A stretch of DNA of 64,000 nucleotides from assembly GCA_029339505.1 (NCBI GenBank), contig JAQISU010000096.1:4821501-4885500 (forward strand). Direction: 5' to 3'. The stretch comes from Unio delphinus (Eukaryota > Mollusca > Bivalvia > Unionida > Unionidae). The notes below the pieces were generated by a model. That model was given only the letters and a program-made list of their open reading frames with translations, had not been told where the DNA came from and did no database searches. The position numbers were made by a program, and so were the translations under genes. This document shows, in pieces, positions 37,301 through 44,975 of this stretch. How positions within the stretch are numbered: the first letter of the stretch is position 1; the number at the start of each line of letters is the position of its first letter.

Positions 37301-40300
37301 TAATCATTCACCCATGACTTTTGGACTTATTGTGTGTAAGAATCATTCCTCTACAGGTTTTTTTTTTTTTAAATTCCCAATTGTTGGGCAAATTTTTCAT
37401 TCTCAAATAACTGTTTAGCAACAGTGCCTATTTTCACTTACTTCATTAGTAACAGGTGTTGCATTAGCAGCTTTTTAACACTCTGAAATGTAAATATATG
37501 CTTTTTTACTCATCTTCTGTGGTTTGAGTAAAACATGTTGACCAAGTGCATTAACTGCCAGAAATTTAAGGCAATGTCTTGTATACCAAAGGTACTTCAT
37601 TTTTTCCCTGCATTGTGTGTGCTATGTAATAAGATGAAGTTTTCCTGCAGAATTAAAGAAAGTAACCAAAAAGAAAGACAACAGATGCAAATCTCACAAA
37701 GATAATGTCATTATCTTAAGCATGCATTATGTAATATGTGTGCACTCTGTTAAGGACCTTGAATATATGTTGTTCAGTGCAGTGTAGAATAGTCATAGTG
37801 TGCTGTTCAGTACAATGGAGGATAGTCACATTGTTTTGTTCAGTACAGTGTATAATAGTGTGTAATTCAGTACAATGTAGAATAGTCACCATGTGTTATC
37901 CATTAAAATGTAGAATAGTCACTGTGTTGTTCAGTACAGTGTAGAATAGTCACAGTGCGTTATTTAGTACAATGCAGAATAGTGTGTTTTCATTAAAATG
38001 TAGATTAGTGTGTTGTTCAGTACAGTGCAGAATAGTCAGTTTGTTATATTCAATACAATATAGGATAGCCACAGTGTGCTATTCAGTACAATGTAGAATA
38101 GTCAGTGTATTGTTTAGTACAATGTAGAATAGTTAGTGTTATTCACAACAGTGTAGAATAGTCAGTGTGATATTCAGTACAGAAGAATAGTCACTGTGCT
38201 ATTCAATACCATGTAGAATAGTCAGTGTATTATTTAGTACAATGTAGAATAGTTAGTGTTATTCACAACAGTGTAGAATAGTCAGTGTGATATTCAGTAC
38301 AAAAGAATAGTCACAGTGTGCTATTCAATACCATGTAGAATAGTCAGTGTAGTACATTGTAGAGTAGTCACAGTATGTTATTCAGTACAATGTAGAATAG
38401 ACACATTTTGTTGTTCAGTACAGTAAAAAAATTGTATTTTTCAGTACAGTGTAGAATAGTTATAGTGTTTTATTCATTACAATGTAGAATAGTCAGTTTT
38501 ATTTGGTACAGATTAGTTTTTGTTTTTTAGGGTTTAACATCATTTTTCAGCACATGATAGGCTATACATGGTGGCTATTATTATTGGTGGAGGAAGAACC
38601 TGGGAAAACCCCCGGAAAGAACCACTGACCCATGAGAAGCTATTGGCAAGCTTTCTCACATAACTACATTAGCCGAATCTTTGACTCGAACCCACGCAGA
38701 CAGAGGTGAGACGGCAGTGATCCGTAATGGCAATCGCTTTAGACCATTCGAACACTCAGGGCCCCCTGGTACAGTTTAGAATAGTCACAGTGTTATTCGG
38801 TACAATATAGAATAGTCACACTCCAAATATGCTTCTGTTGGTAAGTGTTTGTGTTGACAAAATAAAGTAAGTCTTGGTGATTTTTGAAAAAGATGTTATA
38901 CCTGACACATCTATTTGCTTTGTAGGCCTACATGAACTTCAGGAGAAAAAGCACAGAAGGATGGAGTATAGGAAATGTTTTACTTGACTTCACTGGAGGA
39001 AGTTTCAGTATTTTGCAGATGTTTCTTTTGTCATACAATAATGGTAAGTCCAACAAGCGAGTTACCAATTGATTTTTCATTTTAAATAACACCAAGTGTA
39101 TTTTTGAGTTTGGTTATATGCCCTTTAGTGCCTTGAAAGTCATTCTATGCTACTTGGTTTGACGCTGCTGTTTTCAGCTTGGTTAGTTCTGGGTTATTAT
39201 CATTCATTTGGTTGCTGATTGGTTTACAATTGACTCCAAGTGTATTACTCAGTGTGTTTAATTTTCGAATGGCAGGGTCATATTCAGATCTTTTATCTGA
39301 TGTAGTTAACATTGTGTTACTATCAGCAAGTTTTAATGTAATGCTGGCTGGTTTTCCCAATACTTCATTAACAATTTTATGACATGCCCCATTGTTTCTA
39401 CATAGCTCAGCAAGCTGATCACTTATTAACTACTGTCGTTTTTGTCCACCACCAGCACCAGTCCTAATTGTGAGTGAGTTTATTCCAAACTTAGGGTCAT
39501 CTAGTTCAGTTCATAGTGGCCATTATTGTATGCTCTTTCTAGCATGGTTATTTCACTGTAAAAATATTGGCTTTCCAAAAACATTTGGAGTTTTAGAGTC
39601 ACCCTGTACATTTTGAACTTTCTTGATTAAACGCTATTTTGTTTTCAATGTAATCATCATTGAGCATCATAATGTGGTCATTCATGGCATTATTGTTTTT
39701 TTTCCCACCACATCCTGCTCACTGCCTGGGTCACAGCTGATAAATGCATGTGATATCCCAGAATCCCTGATCATATCTACCTCATTGAGCTCTGTGAAAC
39801 TGCCAGCAATTAACCAGAGTATCCTAGTATAAAATTAGTCACTTAATGTTGGTTTTTATCTGGCTGAGTTCATGTCAGTCTACCCCATTGAAGTCTATGA
39901 ATGTGGAAGAATCGTTTTGTTTTTTTTTGTGGCAAAATTTTGATGTACCACAACATAAATACAGTTGGACATATCTAACTCATTTATTTATCATCTAAAA
40001 AATATCCAATCATTATTCTAATTACAGTAATTTTAATTGCCAACTGCACATATAAAAAACCACTGCAGTATATTGGTATAATGTAACCACTGGATTTGTT
40101 GACTTTGTCATAGCAGCAAGTGCCACTGTGGCTTCATGCCCACTTTAGTAGGATCTGTCATTGTTTGTCATTGATGTCCACAGTGACATCTTTGATGACG
40201 ATTTTGATAAATTTACATGTGTGTGCTAGCCAGTAAGAATCAAAATGCATGTTTCGTGGATCAATGTAATATGAACCCACCCCGCGAGTTCCAGTACCTT

Positions 40301-40692
40301 CATGTGAATCTAAATTAATTATTCTTGTTTCATAGATCCTTGGCATTCATGTTGAGCACACTATCATTTTGTAAGTCATGTGCATAGTACTTAGTAACGT
40401 ATGATGCCTAGCAAGCTAGGATATCCTCAGAAATTTTAACAATGTCAGGTACTGCTTGTTGGCCTTGTTAAACTCAGTTGTCTTCTGATAAATTTGCTTC
40501 ATCTTTTCAGATGACTGGGGTTCCATATTTGGAAATCCAACAAAGTTTGGCTTGGGATTTTTCTCAATACTGTTTGATGTGCTGTTCATTATTCAGCACT
40601 ACATCCTGTATAGACACAGAGCATCATACGAGATTCTTATTGACAGTCCTGAAAAAGATATTGATGATGTCTTCAAACCAACCTCATCCTGA
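17205..40692 (+). CDS. CTNS: Cystinosin (lysosomal cystine transporter)
   Basis: Nine coding exons (17205-17283, 20810-20891, 22830-23039, 24684-24824, 30879-30978, 34618-34737, 36804-36974, 38926-39043, 40511-40692) join in phase to 400 residues. The order is signal peptide 1-27, a luminal domain to about 136 with sequons at N46, N89, N94 and N118, then seven membrane segments (about 139-157, 175-197, 222-243, 251-274, 278-296, 315-338, 354-374). Both PQ-loop signatures are present: FYPQV (159-163) and YIPQAY (298-303). LND at 220-222 and LLDFTGG at 320-326 match human D205 and D305, needed for proton-coupled transport. The cytosolic tail has YEIL (380-383), a tyrosine-type lysosomal sorting signal. 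The family exports cystine from lysosomes with protons. All splice sites are GT-AG. Exon 1 rests on signal-peptide character and exact phase; the rest is unambiguous. Confidence 0.95.
17814..17930. repeat. Near-perfect hairpin in CTNS intron 1
   Basis: The left arm CACAGGTACTTGATTCTG...TGTGTACACTCACCA is reverse-complementary to the right arm over about 45 bp with three mismatches and a loop of about 10 bases around TTAAACATA. No second copy or target duplication was seen here. It could be a foldback MITE or a transcribed hairpin. Confidence 0.75.
18281..18513 (-). mobile_element. SINE family A with TSD
   Basis: Minus-oriented full-body copy: GACGCCATTTTTCAGCAC at the left, CACTCGGGGCC tRNA head at the right. 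A direct repeat AAAATATTTT flanks it at 18271-18280 and 18514-18523. Confidence 0.85.
18970..19033. repeat. (TA)n microsatellite
   Basis: About 32 perfect TA units in CTNS intron 1. Confidence 0.95.
19124..19410 (+). mobile_element. SINE family B copy
   Basis: Plus-oriented copy with box-B-like GGTTTGAACCCTGGCTGA, the central block GAGAATGTGACTGGGTGGGA and an end in AAGCTTTAATACAAATCTGA. The tRNA head is diverged. Confidence 0.75.
19491..19962. mobile_element. hAT-type MITE with 8-bp TSD
   Basis: Terminal inverted repeats are TAGGGCATAACCGA at the left and TCGGTTATGCCCTA at the right. It is flanked by a perfect 8-bp duplication GTTCTAAT (19483-19490 and 19963-19970), the length made by hAT transposases. 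Subterminal repeats carry recurring ATCGGA and TCCGGAA words on both sides. At 472 bp with no long ORF it is non-autonomous. Confidence 0.85.
20202..20270. repeat. Palindromic GATCTG repeat, copy 2
   Basis: AAACTGCAAAGTTATAGATC at the left pairs with GATCTAGATCTGTGCAGTTT at the right, around a CACATTATGCAATG centre shared with the copy near 11800. Confidence 0.5.
20810..20891 (+). CDS. CTNS: CTNS exon 2 (luminal)
   Basis: The acceptor is TTTTTCAG at 20809. It encodes residues 27-53 ([20 protein letters not shown]...), with sequon N46-S-S. The donor is GCTAG|GTATGT at 20891/20892. This donor is the first of a series of tandem copies that follow. Confidence 0.85.
20848..21258 (+). repeat. 44-bp minisatellite spanning a CTNS donor
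   Basis: GTATGTG-type donors occur at 20892, 20936, 20980, 21024, 21068, 21112, 21156, 21200 and 21244 (the last GTACGTG), each exactly 44 bp apart. The unit is about TTTAATGATAATTCTACTG plus TGTAACTGGTTGCTAG|GTATGTGTA. The first partial unit is coding (the end of exon 2: GGTAATTCTTCT...CTGGTTGCTAG). Two sub-variants alternate irregularly (CTACTGTGTAACTGG and TATTATGAAACTGG). Confidence 0.95.
21259..21799. other. Sequence interrupting the 44-bp array
   Basis: About 540 bp unlike the flanking repeat splits the array in two. It contains a T-run and is less AT-rich at its left edge (GTGCCGCGTTTACAGG). No inverted ends or target duplication could be resolved, so insertion of a mobile element is only an inference. 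Confidence 0.45.
21800..21945 (+). repeat. 44-bp minisatellite, distal block
   Basis: Three further units of the same repeat with donors at 21832, 21877 and 21921 (spacing 45 and 44). More diverged than the proximal block. Confidence 0.9.
22275..22322 (+). repeat. (CATA)n microsatellite
   Basis: About eleven perfect CATA/TACA units. It is followed by CCCTCGATAACTC and CTGATAACTC words that recall the ends of pogo-like DNA transposons, but no second end was found. Confidence 0.9.
22830..23039 (+). CDS. CTNS: CTNS exon 3 (luminal)
   Basis: The acceptor is TTTTGCAG at 22829. It encodes residues 54-124, with sequons N89-V-T, N94-G-T and N118-S-S. The donor is GAAAA|GTAGGT at 23039/23040. Reading through would meet a stop at once (AAG TAG). 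Confidence 0.95.
23430..23641 (+). pseudogene. Unidentified coding-like fragment in intron 3
   Basis: The plus-strand frame reads [20 protein letters not shown] followed by Lys/Glu-rich helical sequence and ends at a TAA near 23639-23641. It has coiled-coil-like composition. No splice context links it to CTNS. It may be a retropseudogene or transposon fragment; the family is not recognised. Confidence 0.3.
24684..24824 (+). CDS. CTNS: CTNS exon 4 (TM1, PQ motif)
   Basis: Encodes residues 124-170. [20 protein letters not shown] followed by QV is the first membrane helix and first PQ motif, almost as in human cystinosin. The donor is AAAAG|GTTTGG. Confidence 0.97.
25040..26300 (+). repeat. Degenerate tandem repeat, about 270 bp
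   Basis: Diverged units begin near 25050, 25345, 25618, 25899 and 26153 with GGAATCATGAAACTTRG-like words, followed about 40-50 bp later by AAAARTAGGTCA. Two units carry full palindromes: AGGTCACTGACCT at 25100-25112 and AGGTCACCTTGACCT at 26203-26217. Confidence 0.6.
26519..26588 (+). repeat. tRNA-like SINE head or tRNA pseudogene
   Basis: Contains TGGCTGAGTGGTTAGCATG (box A-like) and GGTTTGAATCCC (box B-like) at tRNA spacing. Stems are not clean and no A-tailed body was followed, so it is not a functional tRNA gene. Confidence 0.45.
27241..27363 (+). mobile_element. SINE family A, 5' half
   Basis: Starts GGGGCCCCGAGTGGCCAAGT and runs through the box B equivalent to GTGGGTATGTGAGAAAGC, then stops. 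The 3' body is missing. Confidence 0.8.
28039..30020 (+). mobile_element. hAT transposon, internally deleted
   Basis: The ends are inverted: CATACATGCCAACC at 28039-28052 and GGTTGGCATGTATG at 30007-30020. The 8-mer TGCATATA occurs at 28031-28038 and again at 30019-30026, overlapping the right end by two bases. The target duplication is therefore either 8 bp (element 28039-30018) or 6 bp CATATA (element 28039-30020); 8 bp is usual for hAT. Subterminal repeats ATTACGCTTTTT at the left and relatives such as ATTACACTTTTTC at the right recur. It contains a broken transposase (28715-29875). Confidence 0.8.
28715..29875 (+). pseudogene. hAT-family transposase pseudogene
   Basis: The frame from 28715 encodes a basic N-terminus and a BED/C2H2-like finger ([11 protein letters not shown]...HMKTRKH). 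An extra base in the T-run near 29074 shifts the frame. The second frame (to 29513) continues with [20 protein letters not shown], the region of the first catalytic Asp. Near 29480 the frame shifts again and the middle of the catalytic core appears deleted. The last frame (to 29875) carries the C-terminal hAT dimerization region ([20 protein letters not shown]). Such proteins cut and paste hAT elements in the nucleus. This copy is dead because of the frameshift and the missing core. Confidence 0.8.
30879..30978 (+). CDS. CTNS: CTNS exon 5 (TM2)
   Basis: Encodes residues 171-204: [20 protein letters not shown] and onward, matching human VIGLSFDFVALNLTGF. The donor is GTGGAG|GTATGG, phase 0. 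Confidence 0.97.
31568..31760 (+). mobile_element. SINE family B, 5' part
   Basis: The head CCGGTGGACTATGTGGTTAG resembles box A, followed by CAGCATTAAGAGGTTAGTGT from the family B body. The 3' end is lost. Confidence 0.7.
31770..32760 (+). repeat. Degenerate intronic repeat, about 110-150 bp
   Basis: Recurring words GATGCTGATCTGCCMTCAAA, AAATATGGCTAC, ATTACTAAAAATAGAAAAA and AGAAAGCATCHTGGCATGAA. Similar sequence occupies about 34900-35740 in intron 6 and shorter parts of intron 4. The units are too diverged to set exact boundaries by eye. Confidence 0.6.
33118..33375 (+). mobile_element. SINE family A, full length with TSD
   Basis: The best plus-strand copy: tRNA-like head (GTAGCCAAGTGGTCTAAAGC, GGTTCGAGTCTC), body to ATGGTGTTAAACCC and a (CAA)n tail. 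It is flanked by ATTTCAACTAAAT (33105-33117) and ATTTCAACTGAAT (33376-33388). Confidence 0.92.
34618..34737 (+). CDS. CTNS: CTNS exon 6 (TM3)
   Basis: Encodes residues 205-244. [18 protein letters not shown] includes D222, equivalent to human D205. The donor is ATAAG|GTGAGA. Confidence 0.97.
34738..36803 (+). other. CTNS: CTNS intron 6
   Basis: 2.1 kb. It holds more of the degenerate intronic repeat (about 34900-35740) and a family A SINE (35752-35980). The right part shows nothing recognisable. Confidence 0.8.
35752..35980 (-). mobile_element. SINE family A with TSD
   Basis: Minus-oriented. TCCTAGCTT flanks it at 35743-35751 and 35981-35989. It inserted into the degenerate repeat. Confidence 0.85.
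36804..36974 (+). CDS. CTNS: CTNS exon 7 (TM4-TM5)
   Basis: Encodes residues 245-301: [20 protein letters not shown], then [16 protein letters not shown], the second PQ motif. The donor is CACAG|GTAAGT. Confidence 0.97.
37750..38820 (+). repeat. Minisatellite TTCAGTACAATGTAGAATAG
   Basis: More than twenty variable units of about 24-34 bp based on TTCAGTACAATGTAGAATAG plus TCACAGTGTG. A SINE splits the array at 38516-38766, after which two more units follow. Confidence 0.92.
38516..38766 (-). mobile_element. SINE family A inside a minisatellite
   Basis: Minus-oriented full-body copy. The flanks TGGTACAGATTAG (38503-38515) and TGGTACAGTTTAG (38767-38779) are a target duplication made of minisatellite sequence. 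Confidence 0.9.
38926..39043 (+). CDS. CTNS: CTNS exon 8 (TM6)
   Basis: Encodes residues 302-340, with [20 protein letters not shown] nearly identical to human. D322 equals human D305. The donor is AATG|GTAAGT. Confidence 0.98.
39120..40350 (-). pseudogene. Possible Polinton/Maverick-like remnant
   Basis: Several minus-strand coding-like stretches lie in CTNS intron 8. The one at 40346-40158 contains NLDSHEGTG, then [17 protein letters not shown], which resembles the His-to-Asp/Asn region of adenain-type cysteine proteases carried by Polinton elements, with the expected GTHW changed. The stretch at 39360-39145 ([20 protein letters not shown] onward) and fragments near 39600-39850 are unrecognised. 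Stops and frameshifts are frequent. The assignment is tentative. Confidence 0.35.
40511..40692 (+). CDS. CTNS: CTNS exon 9 (TM7, tail, stop)
   Basis: Encodes residues 341-400. [20 protein letters not shown] matches the last helix, then [11 protein letters not shown]. The tail carries YEIL and an acidic stretch. Stop TGA is at 40690-40692. Confidence 0.97.
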
Positions 40693-41581
40693 CAGTAAAT
40701 CAGTTTATCTTTGATTGAGAGACTGGTAGTTTATTATGCCATTTCATAGATAATCGGCATTAATATTGGAATGAAATGAAATTGTTATAGTTATTTGATA
40801 TTAAAACAATTTCTCATGTACATACTGAAGGCATGTTAGGATCACTTTGCCTGATGATGAAGTAATAAATTGATACAGCATTTTTAATGGTAATTTTCAG
40901 CCTTTAAACTTATAATTACTGTAGTAATACTCATTTGATTCAAAGCTATTGTATCAATTTTTAAAGGTTTTACTCAGATTTGTTTGTGTTGGTTTTAACA
41001 GCAATTTTAGCACATTATTGACTTAATAAAATGTGGAAATGGGAGCTATATGCCTTCTCAAGGACATGTCGAGGCAGACAACCTGCGCTGGCCCTGGTTT
41101 GATGACTCATCCAACACAGTACCAGCTGAGCTACCATGGCCTCCAGTTTCGCTATGAAGATAATAAGATACAAGCTGAAATCGAATCATCCATCACAGGA
41201 CTGTACCATTTTATCTTTATCTAGGCGTTGCACAGGATTGTATCATTTTGGCTTTATATACAGTAGGTACTGCATAGGACTATACTATTTTGGCTTTATT
41301 TAGGTATTTCAAGAAGAGCTGTATTAATGTCATTTCCCTTCCCATAATGTCACACTAGCATCACTGTGATGAAAATAGGAATGTTCAATTTTTTTTATAA
41401 TATTCTGTATATTGTAGCCACTAATTGGTGGTACTCTTTTAATTATGTACAAGAGATGCTGTATTTTTAAAAGTGATTCTTTGGTTTGTCTTCGCTTATT
41501 ATTTACTCTGAATCAGGAGAATATGATAAATTTTCCATGATCAAAATGCTGTTAATGTCTGTGATAAACAAAATAAGTAGA
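40693..41581 (+). other. CTNS 3' UTR and flank
   Basis: AATAAA-type signals are present near 40866 and 41025, so a 3' UTR of a few hundred bases is likely. No other gene was seen. The short open frame at 41033-41224 lies in this region and has no support. Confidence 0.5.
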
Positions 41582-41909
41582 TTGTTTGTTTGTTTGTTTG
41601 ATTAGGATTTTTAACGTAGCTTTAACAATTTTTCAGTCATATCGCTACGATGTCTGCTGTGAGGCAGTTTATAGTGATGTCTAGTACTGAGGCATCATGC
41701 CGCAGACATGTAGCATGATGTCCCACCCAGTCACATTATCCTGACACCAGGCCGACCAGTCCTAACACTAACCTCTTAATGCTGAGCGTCAAGCGAGGCA
41801 GCCGTTAGTACCATTTTTGTAAGTCTTTGGTATGACTCGGCCGGGGATGGAACCCACGACCTCCCACTTCCGCGGCGAACGCTCTAACCACTAGGCCACC
41901 GGAGCAGTA
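41582..41909 (-). mobile_element. SINE family B, full length with TSD
   Basis: On the minus strand it starts GCTCCGGTGGCCTAGTGGTT (box A) with GGGTTCCATCCCC (box B) and ends in a (CAAA)n tail, seen on the plus strand as GTTTGTTTGTTTG. AAAATAAGTAGA flanks it at 41570-41581 and 41910-41921. Confidence 0.92.
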
Positions 41910-42045
41910 AAAATAAGTAGAAATAATGTAATAAATAAATGCATTTATATATGAAAGTAAAGAAACTGTAATTCTGCATTATTTCAATATTGAATTATAT
42001 TGTACTCAGTCAACAGACTGCTTTTTTAATGATCAGTTATTATGA

Positions 42046-42369
42046 TTTGTTTGTTTGTTTCGTTAGGATTTTTAACGTAGCTTTAACAGGTTTTCAGTCA
42101 TATTGCTATGATGTCTGCAGTGAGGCAGTTTATAGTGAGGTCTAGCACTGGGGCATCAAGTCATAGACATGTAGCATGATGTCCCACCCAGTCACATTAT
42201 CCTGACACCAGGCCAACCAGTCCTAACATTAACTTCTTAATGCTGAGCGTCAAGCGAGGCAGCTGTTTGTACCATTGCTATAAGTCTTTGGTATGACTCG
42301 GCGGGGGATCAAACCCGCAACCTCCCGCTTCCGTGGTGGACTCTCTAACTACTTGGCCACTGGAGCGGT
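42046..42369 (-). mobile_element. SINE family B, full length with TSD
   Basis: A close relative of the copy 130 bp to the left, in the same orientation. TCAGTTATTATGA flanks it at 42033-42045 and 42370-42382. Distinct target duplications show two independent insertions rather than a tandem duplication. Confidence 0.92.
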
Positions 42370-42382
42370 TCAGTTATTATGA

Positions 42383-43435
42383 ATTAAACTGCATCAAACA
42401 CATGCCTGATACACATAGTAACTTACACTTGTTGACAGCTGAACATTGTTAACATAGTAACATACAAATTTAAGTTACATGTAACAAATACTGCATCATC
42501 TTCAAGATAATAACAAAACTCTAATAACAAATAGAAAATTCTGTTAATGGAAAACAATATGTCCTCAGAATTTACAGATGTAATTTAAAAAAATTAATTT
42601 CACTGCATTTTTATATTATACATGACCCAGAAGTTTACTTTTATTTGTAGATGTTTTATAAAAATACATTGGTAAGGACTCAACTACAATATTTTTTTTT
42701 AACTTCCAGCATAGGTAACATAGGGATTGATAAATTTAAAAGACATCTGGTATGAACCCAATTTACAACAAGGACAGTAACCTGGTAACCAGTCCAGTTT
42801 ACATTTAATAGCAAAGAGAAGACATTTAAAAATGCCTTTGATAATTATTTACCTTGGTGAAATATTTTGCAGCATATGTTTGGAAAGGTTTTGTGTATAG
42901 TACAAGTCATGGGTCATGTAGGTATTTTAGAATTTGATTCTATATACCTTTAAGTGACAAGTATTCACTTCACATCCATATTCCTTTGGAAGGTCATTAT
43001 GTAGATGCCCCAAGAGGTGCATACGGCAAAATCAATGTTAAAGTACTTTGACATTTTTGGAAGAAATGAACCCAATGGTGTTATCTCTAGTAAAATCCAA
43101 ATTGAATGTCGCGCAGTGTGATGTCACAATGAAAGCTATGCATATTGATAAACAGATTCATATTACCCTACATTGTGATGATTCCACTTGACAAGCTCTT
43201 ATTTTGACCCAAGTTTAGTACATGGCCACCACTGTAAAAGTTCATCGCAATAGATCATTTCATCTGGAAGATTCTTGGTGATGGCTACGGTGTAGAGCAT
43301 TCAATAATCAGGATTGAATAGGCTTTTGTTAAAGATAATTAGTTTTGCATTTAAAAGAACAATTTATATTTAATTTAAAATGAGTAAATGTGCATATATG
43401 ACCCATGTAACTTGTCCTATAGTAGCATCATGGGC
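42383..43435. other. Intergenic spacer
   Basis: AT-rich sequence with no supported gene or repeat. Confidence 0.4.
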
Positions 43436-44040
43436 TATCTGATAACCCAGACCCAGTATTCAGTTGTCCCTTTTTGAATTCACTATAATTATGGTTGTTA
43501 TTATAGGGCTTAACACTATTTTTCAGCACATGATAGACTTTACATGGCAGCCAGTATTAATGGTGGAGTAAGAACCCGGAAAGAACCACCGACTCAACAA
43601 GAAGCTACTGGCAAGCTTTCTCACATACATTGGACAAGCCCAAGACTCGAGCCCACTCAGACAGAGGTGAGATGGCAGTGATCAGTAACAATGAGTGCTT
43701 TAGACTACTTGGGGCCCCCATAATTATGGTAACCCAGACCAAGCATTCCAGTAGTCCCTGGGTTATCTGAATTCAGTGTGTTTATTGTAACCCAGATCCA
43801 GCATTTTGGTTGTCCCAGGGCTTTAATTATGATAACCCAGACCCAACATTCTGGAAGTCCCTAGTCAACATGAATTCCAAATAATTATGGTAACCCAGAC
43901 CCAGCATTCTAATAGTCTCTGGGCTATCAAAATTTATCACAATTATGGTTACCCGCTTTCATTCTAATTGTCCCAGGGCTATGAGAATCTTGGTGCTAAA
44001 TTCAACATAATTATGGTAACACAATTTCCAGCATTTTTAT
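43436..44040 (+). repeat. Minisatellite, about 58 bp, split by a SINE
   Basis: Units start with TAACCCAGACCCAGCATTCT and end with CAYAATTATGGT. They are seen near 43442, 43731, 43787, 43833, 43891 and 43949. The SINE at 43496-43719 interrupts it after the first unit. Confidence 0.85.
43496..43719 (-). mobile_element. SINE family A inside a minisatellite
   Basis: Minus-oriented. ATAATTATGGT flanks it at 43485-43495 and 43720-43730, a target duplication taken from the array unit. Confidence 0.9.
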
Positions 44041-44344
44041 TTCTTTGTGAGCCAATGCTACACAGAATTCCATGTTTTGCCATTCAATGAAGTACTGTGC
44101 TGCATTGTTCACCATTTAAAAAATCTTGTTATTGATGCTCCTTCAGAACGGATTGTCATATAGACATGGGGTTTTCACCAAAATATCTTTTTATGATGTC
44201 AAAGTGGTTCTAAATGAAAATGGCATCAAATCTTTTTGTTCAGTATTGTCACCTTGGCAGTTATCTTGAAAATCTTAGTATCACAGCTTCTCCTAAACTT
44301 TCATAATCACATGTTTTTTGGGTTTTTTTTAACAAGAAAACTTT

Positions 44345-44515
44345 CTGTGATATGTATTGGTCCAAAATGCAAATGATGCTATTCTGACATCTAATATGCC
44401 CACTATGGAGCTAAATGCCACTGAGGCAACTAACCCTGGCATAGGTGGGTCCTGAACCAATGACCCATGGATTATAAGTTGGACATTCTACCAACTGCAC
44501 TAGCATGGTTCCATA
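44345..44515 (-). repeat. Third tRNA-derived SINE-like sequence
   Basis: On the minus strand, ATGCTAGTGCAGTTGGTAGA matches box A and TTGGTTCAGGACCC matches box B at tRNA spacing, followed by a body without further copies in this window. No clear target duplication. Confidence 0.5.
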
Positions 44516-44769
44516 CCCAAATCAATGGATGATTAAAAGTAGTGTACTATTGGTACCTTATAAATAAAACATTCATGTTATCCCAATGAAGTATGCTGAT
44601 AAATTTATTTCACAATCTTAAATCATTGAAAGAAATAAAAGACTACATTTTTTATAACAAACATCTCTAAGAAACTAATTCTTAAAGAAACAAAAAGATT
44701 TATATTTTTACACATTTATTAAGTCAAAGTCAGTTTTAATTGCTTTTCCAAAATACAGCATTTTTACTA

Positions 44770-44975
44770 TGATCACAAAAATAAAAGTATAGATTTCAAC
44801 AAGCTAGTAGTAAAACTAGAAACTTCTGAAACTGCTTGCATAACATCTGAAATTAACTTAATACTGTTTAGCTGCTCATTAACAGCTTTTGTCAATAAAT
44901 TTCTTTGCTCAAATGCAATATTTGCCTCAAAATGGTCACGATTTTTTCCTAAATATTTTGAAATCTGCATCTTAC
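44770..44975 (-). other. Unrecognised minus-strand ORF, possible terminal exon
   Basis: Open from ATG at 44970 to a stop at 44773. It encodes 65 residues with helical, amphipathic composition (HFEANIAFEQRNLLTKAVNE) and a hydrophobic end. Just upstream on the same strand is a donor-like TTGGACAG|GTAAGA, so the ORF start could be intronic. No family is recognised. It may be a terminal exon of a small gene or chance. Confidence 0.25.

Larger units (their letters stand above)
36975..38925 (+). other. CTNS: CTNS intron 7
   Basis: 1.95 kb. The left half is plain AT-rich sequence. The right half is a minisatellite (37750-38820) interrupted by a SINE. Confidence 0.85.

Noticed and set aside
37750..38820. 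CRISPR-like spacing of a repeated 20-mer
   Set aside because: Units are adjoining, variable in length, without unique spacers, and sit in an animal intron; it is a minisatellite.
11096..43719. tRNA genes suggested by box A and box B sequences
   Set aside because: All such sites are heads of SINE copies or decayed relatives with bodies, tails and target duplications; none folds into a clean cloverleaf by eye.
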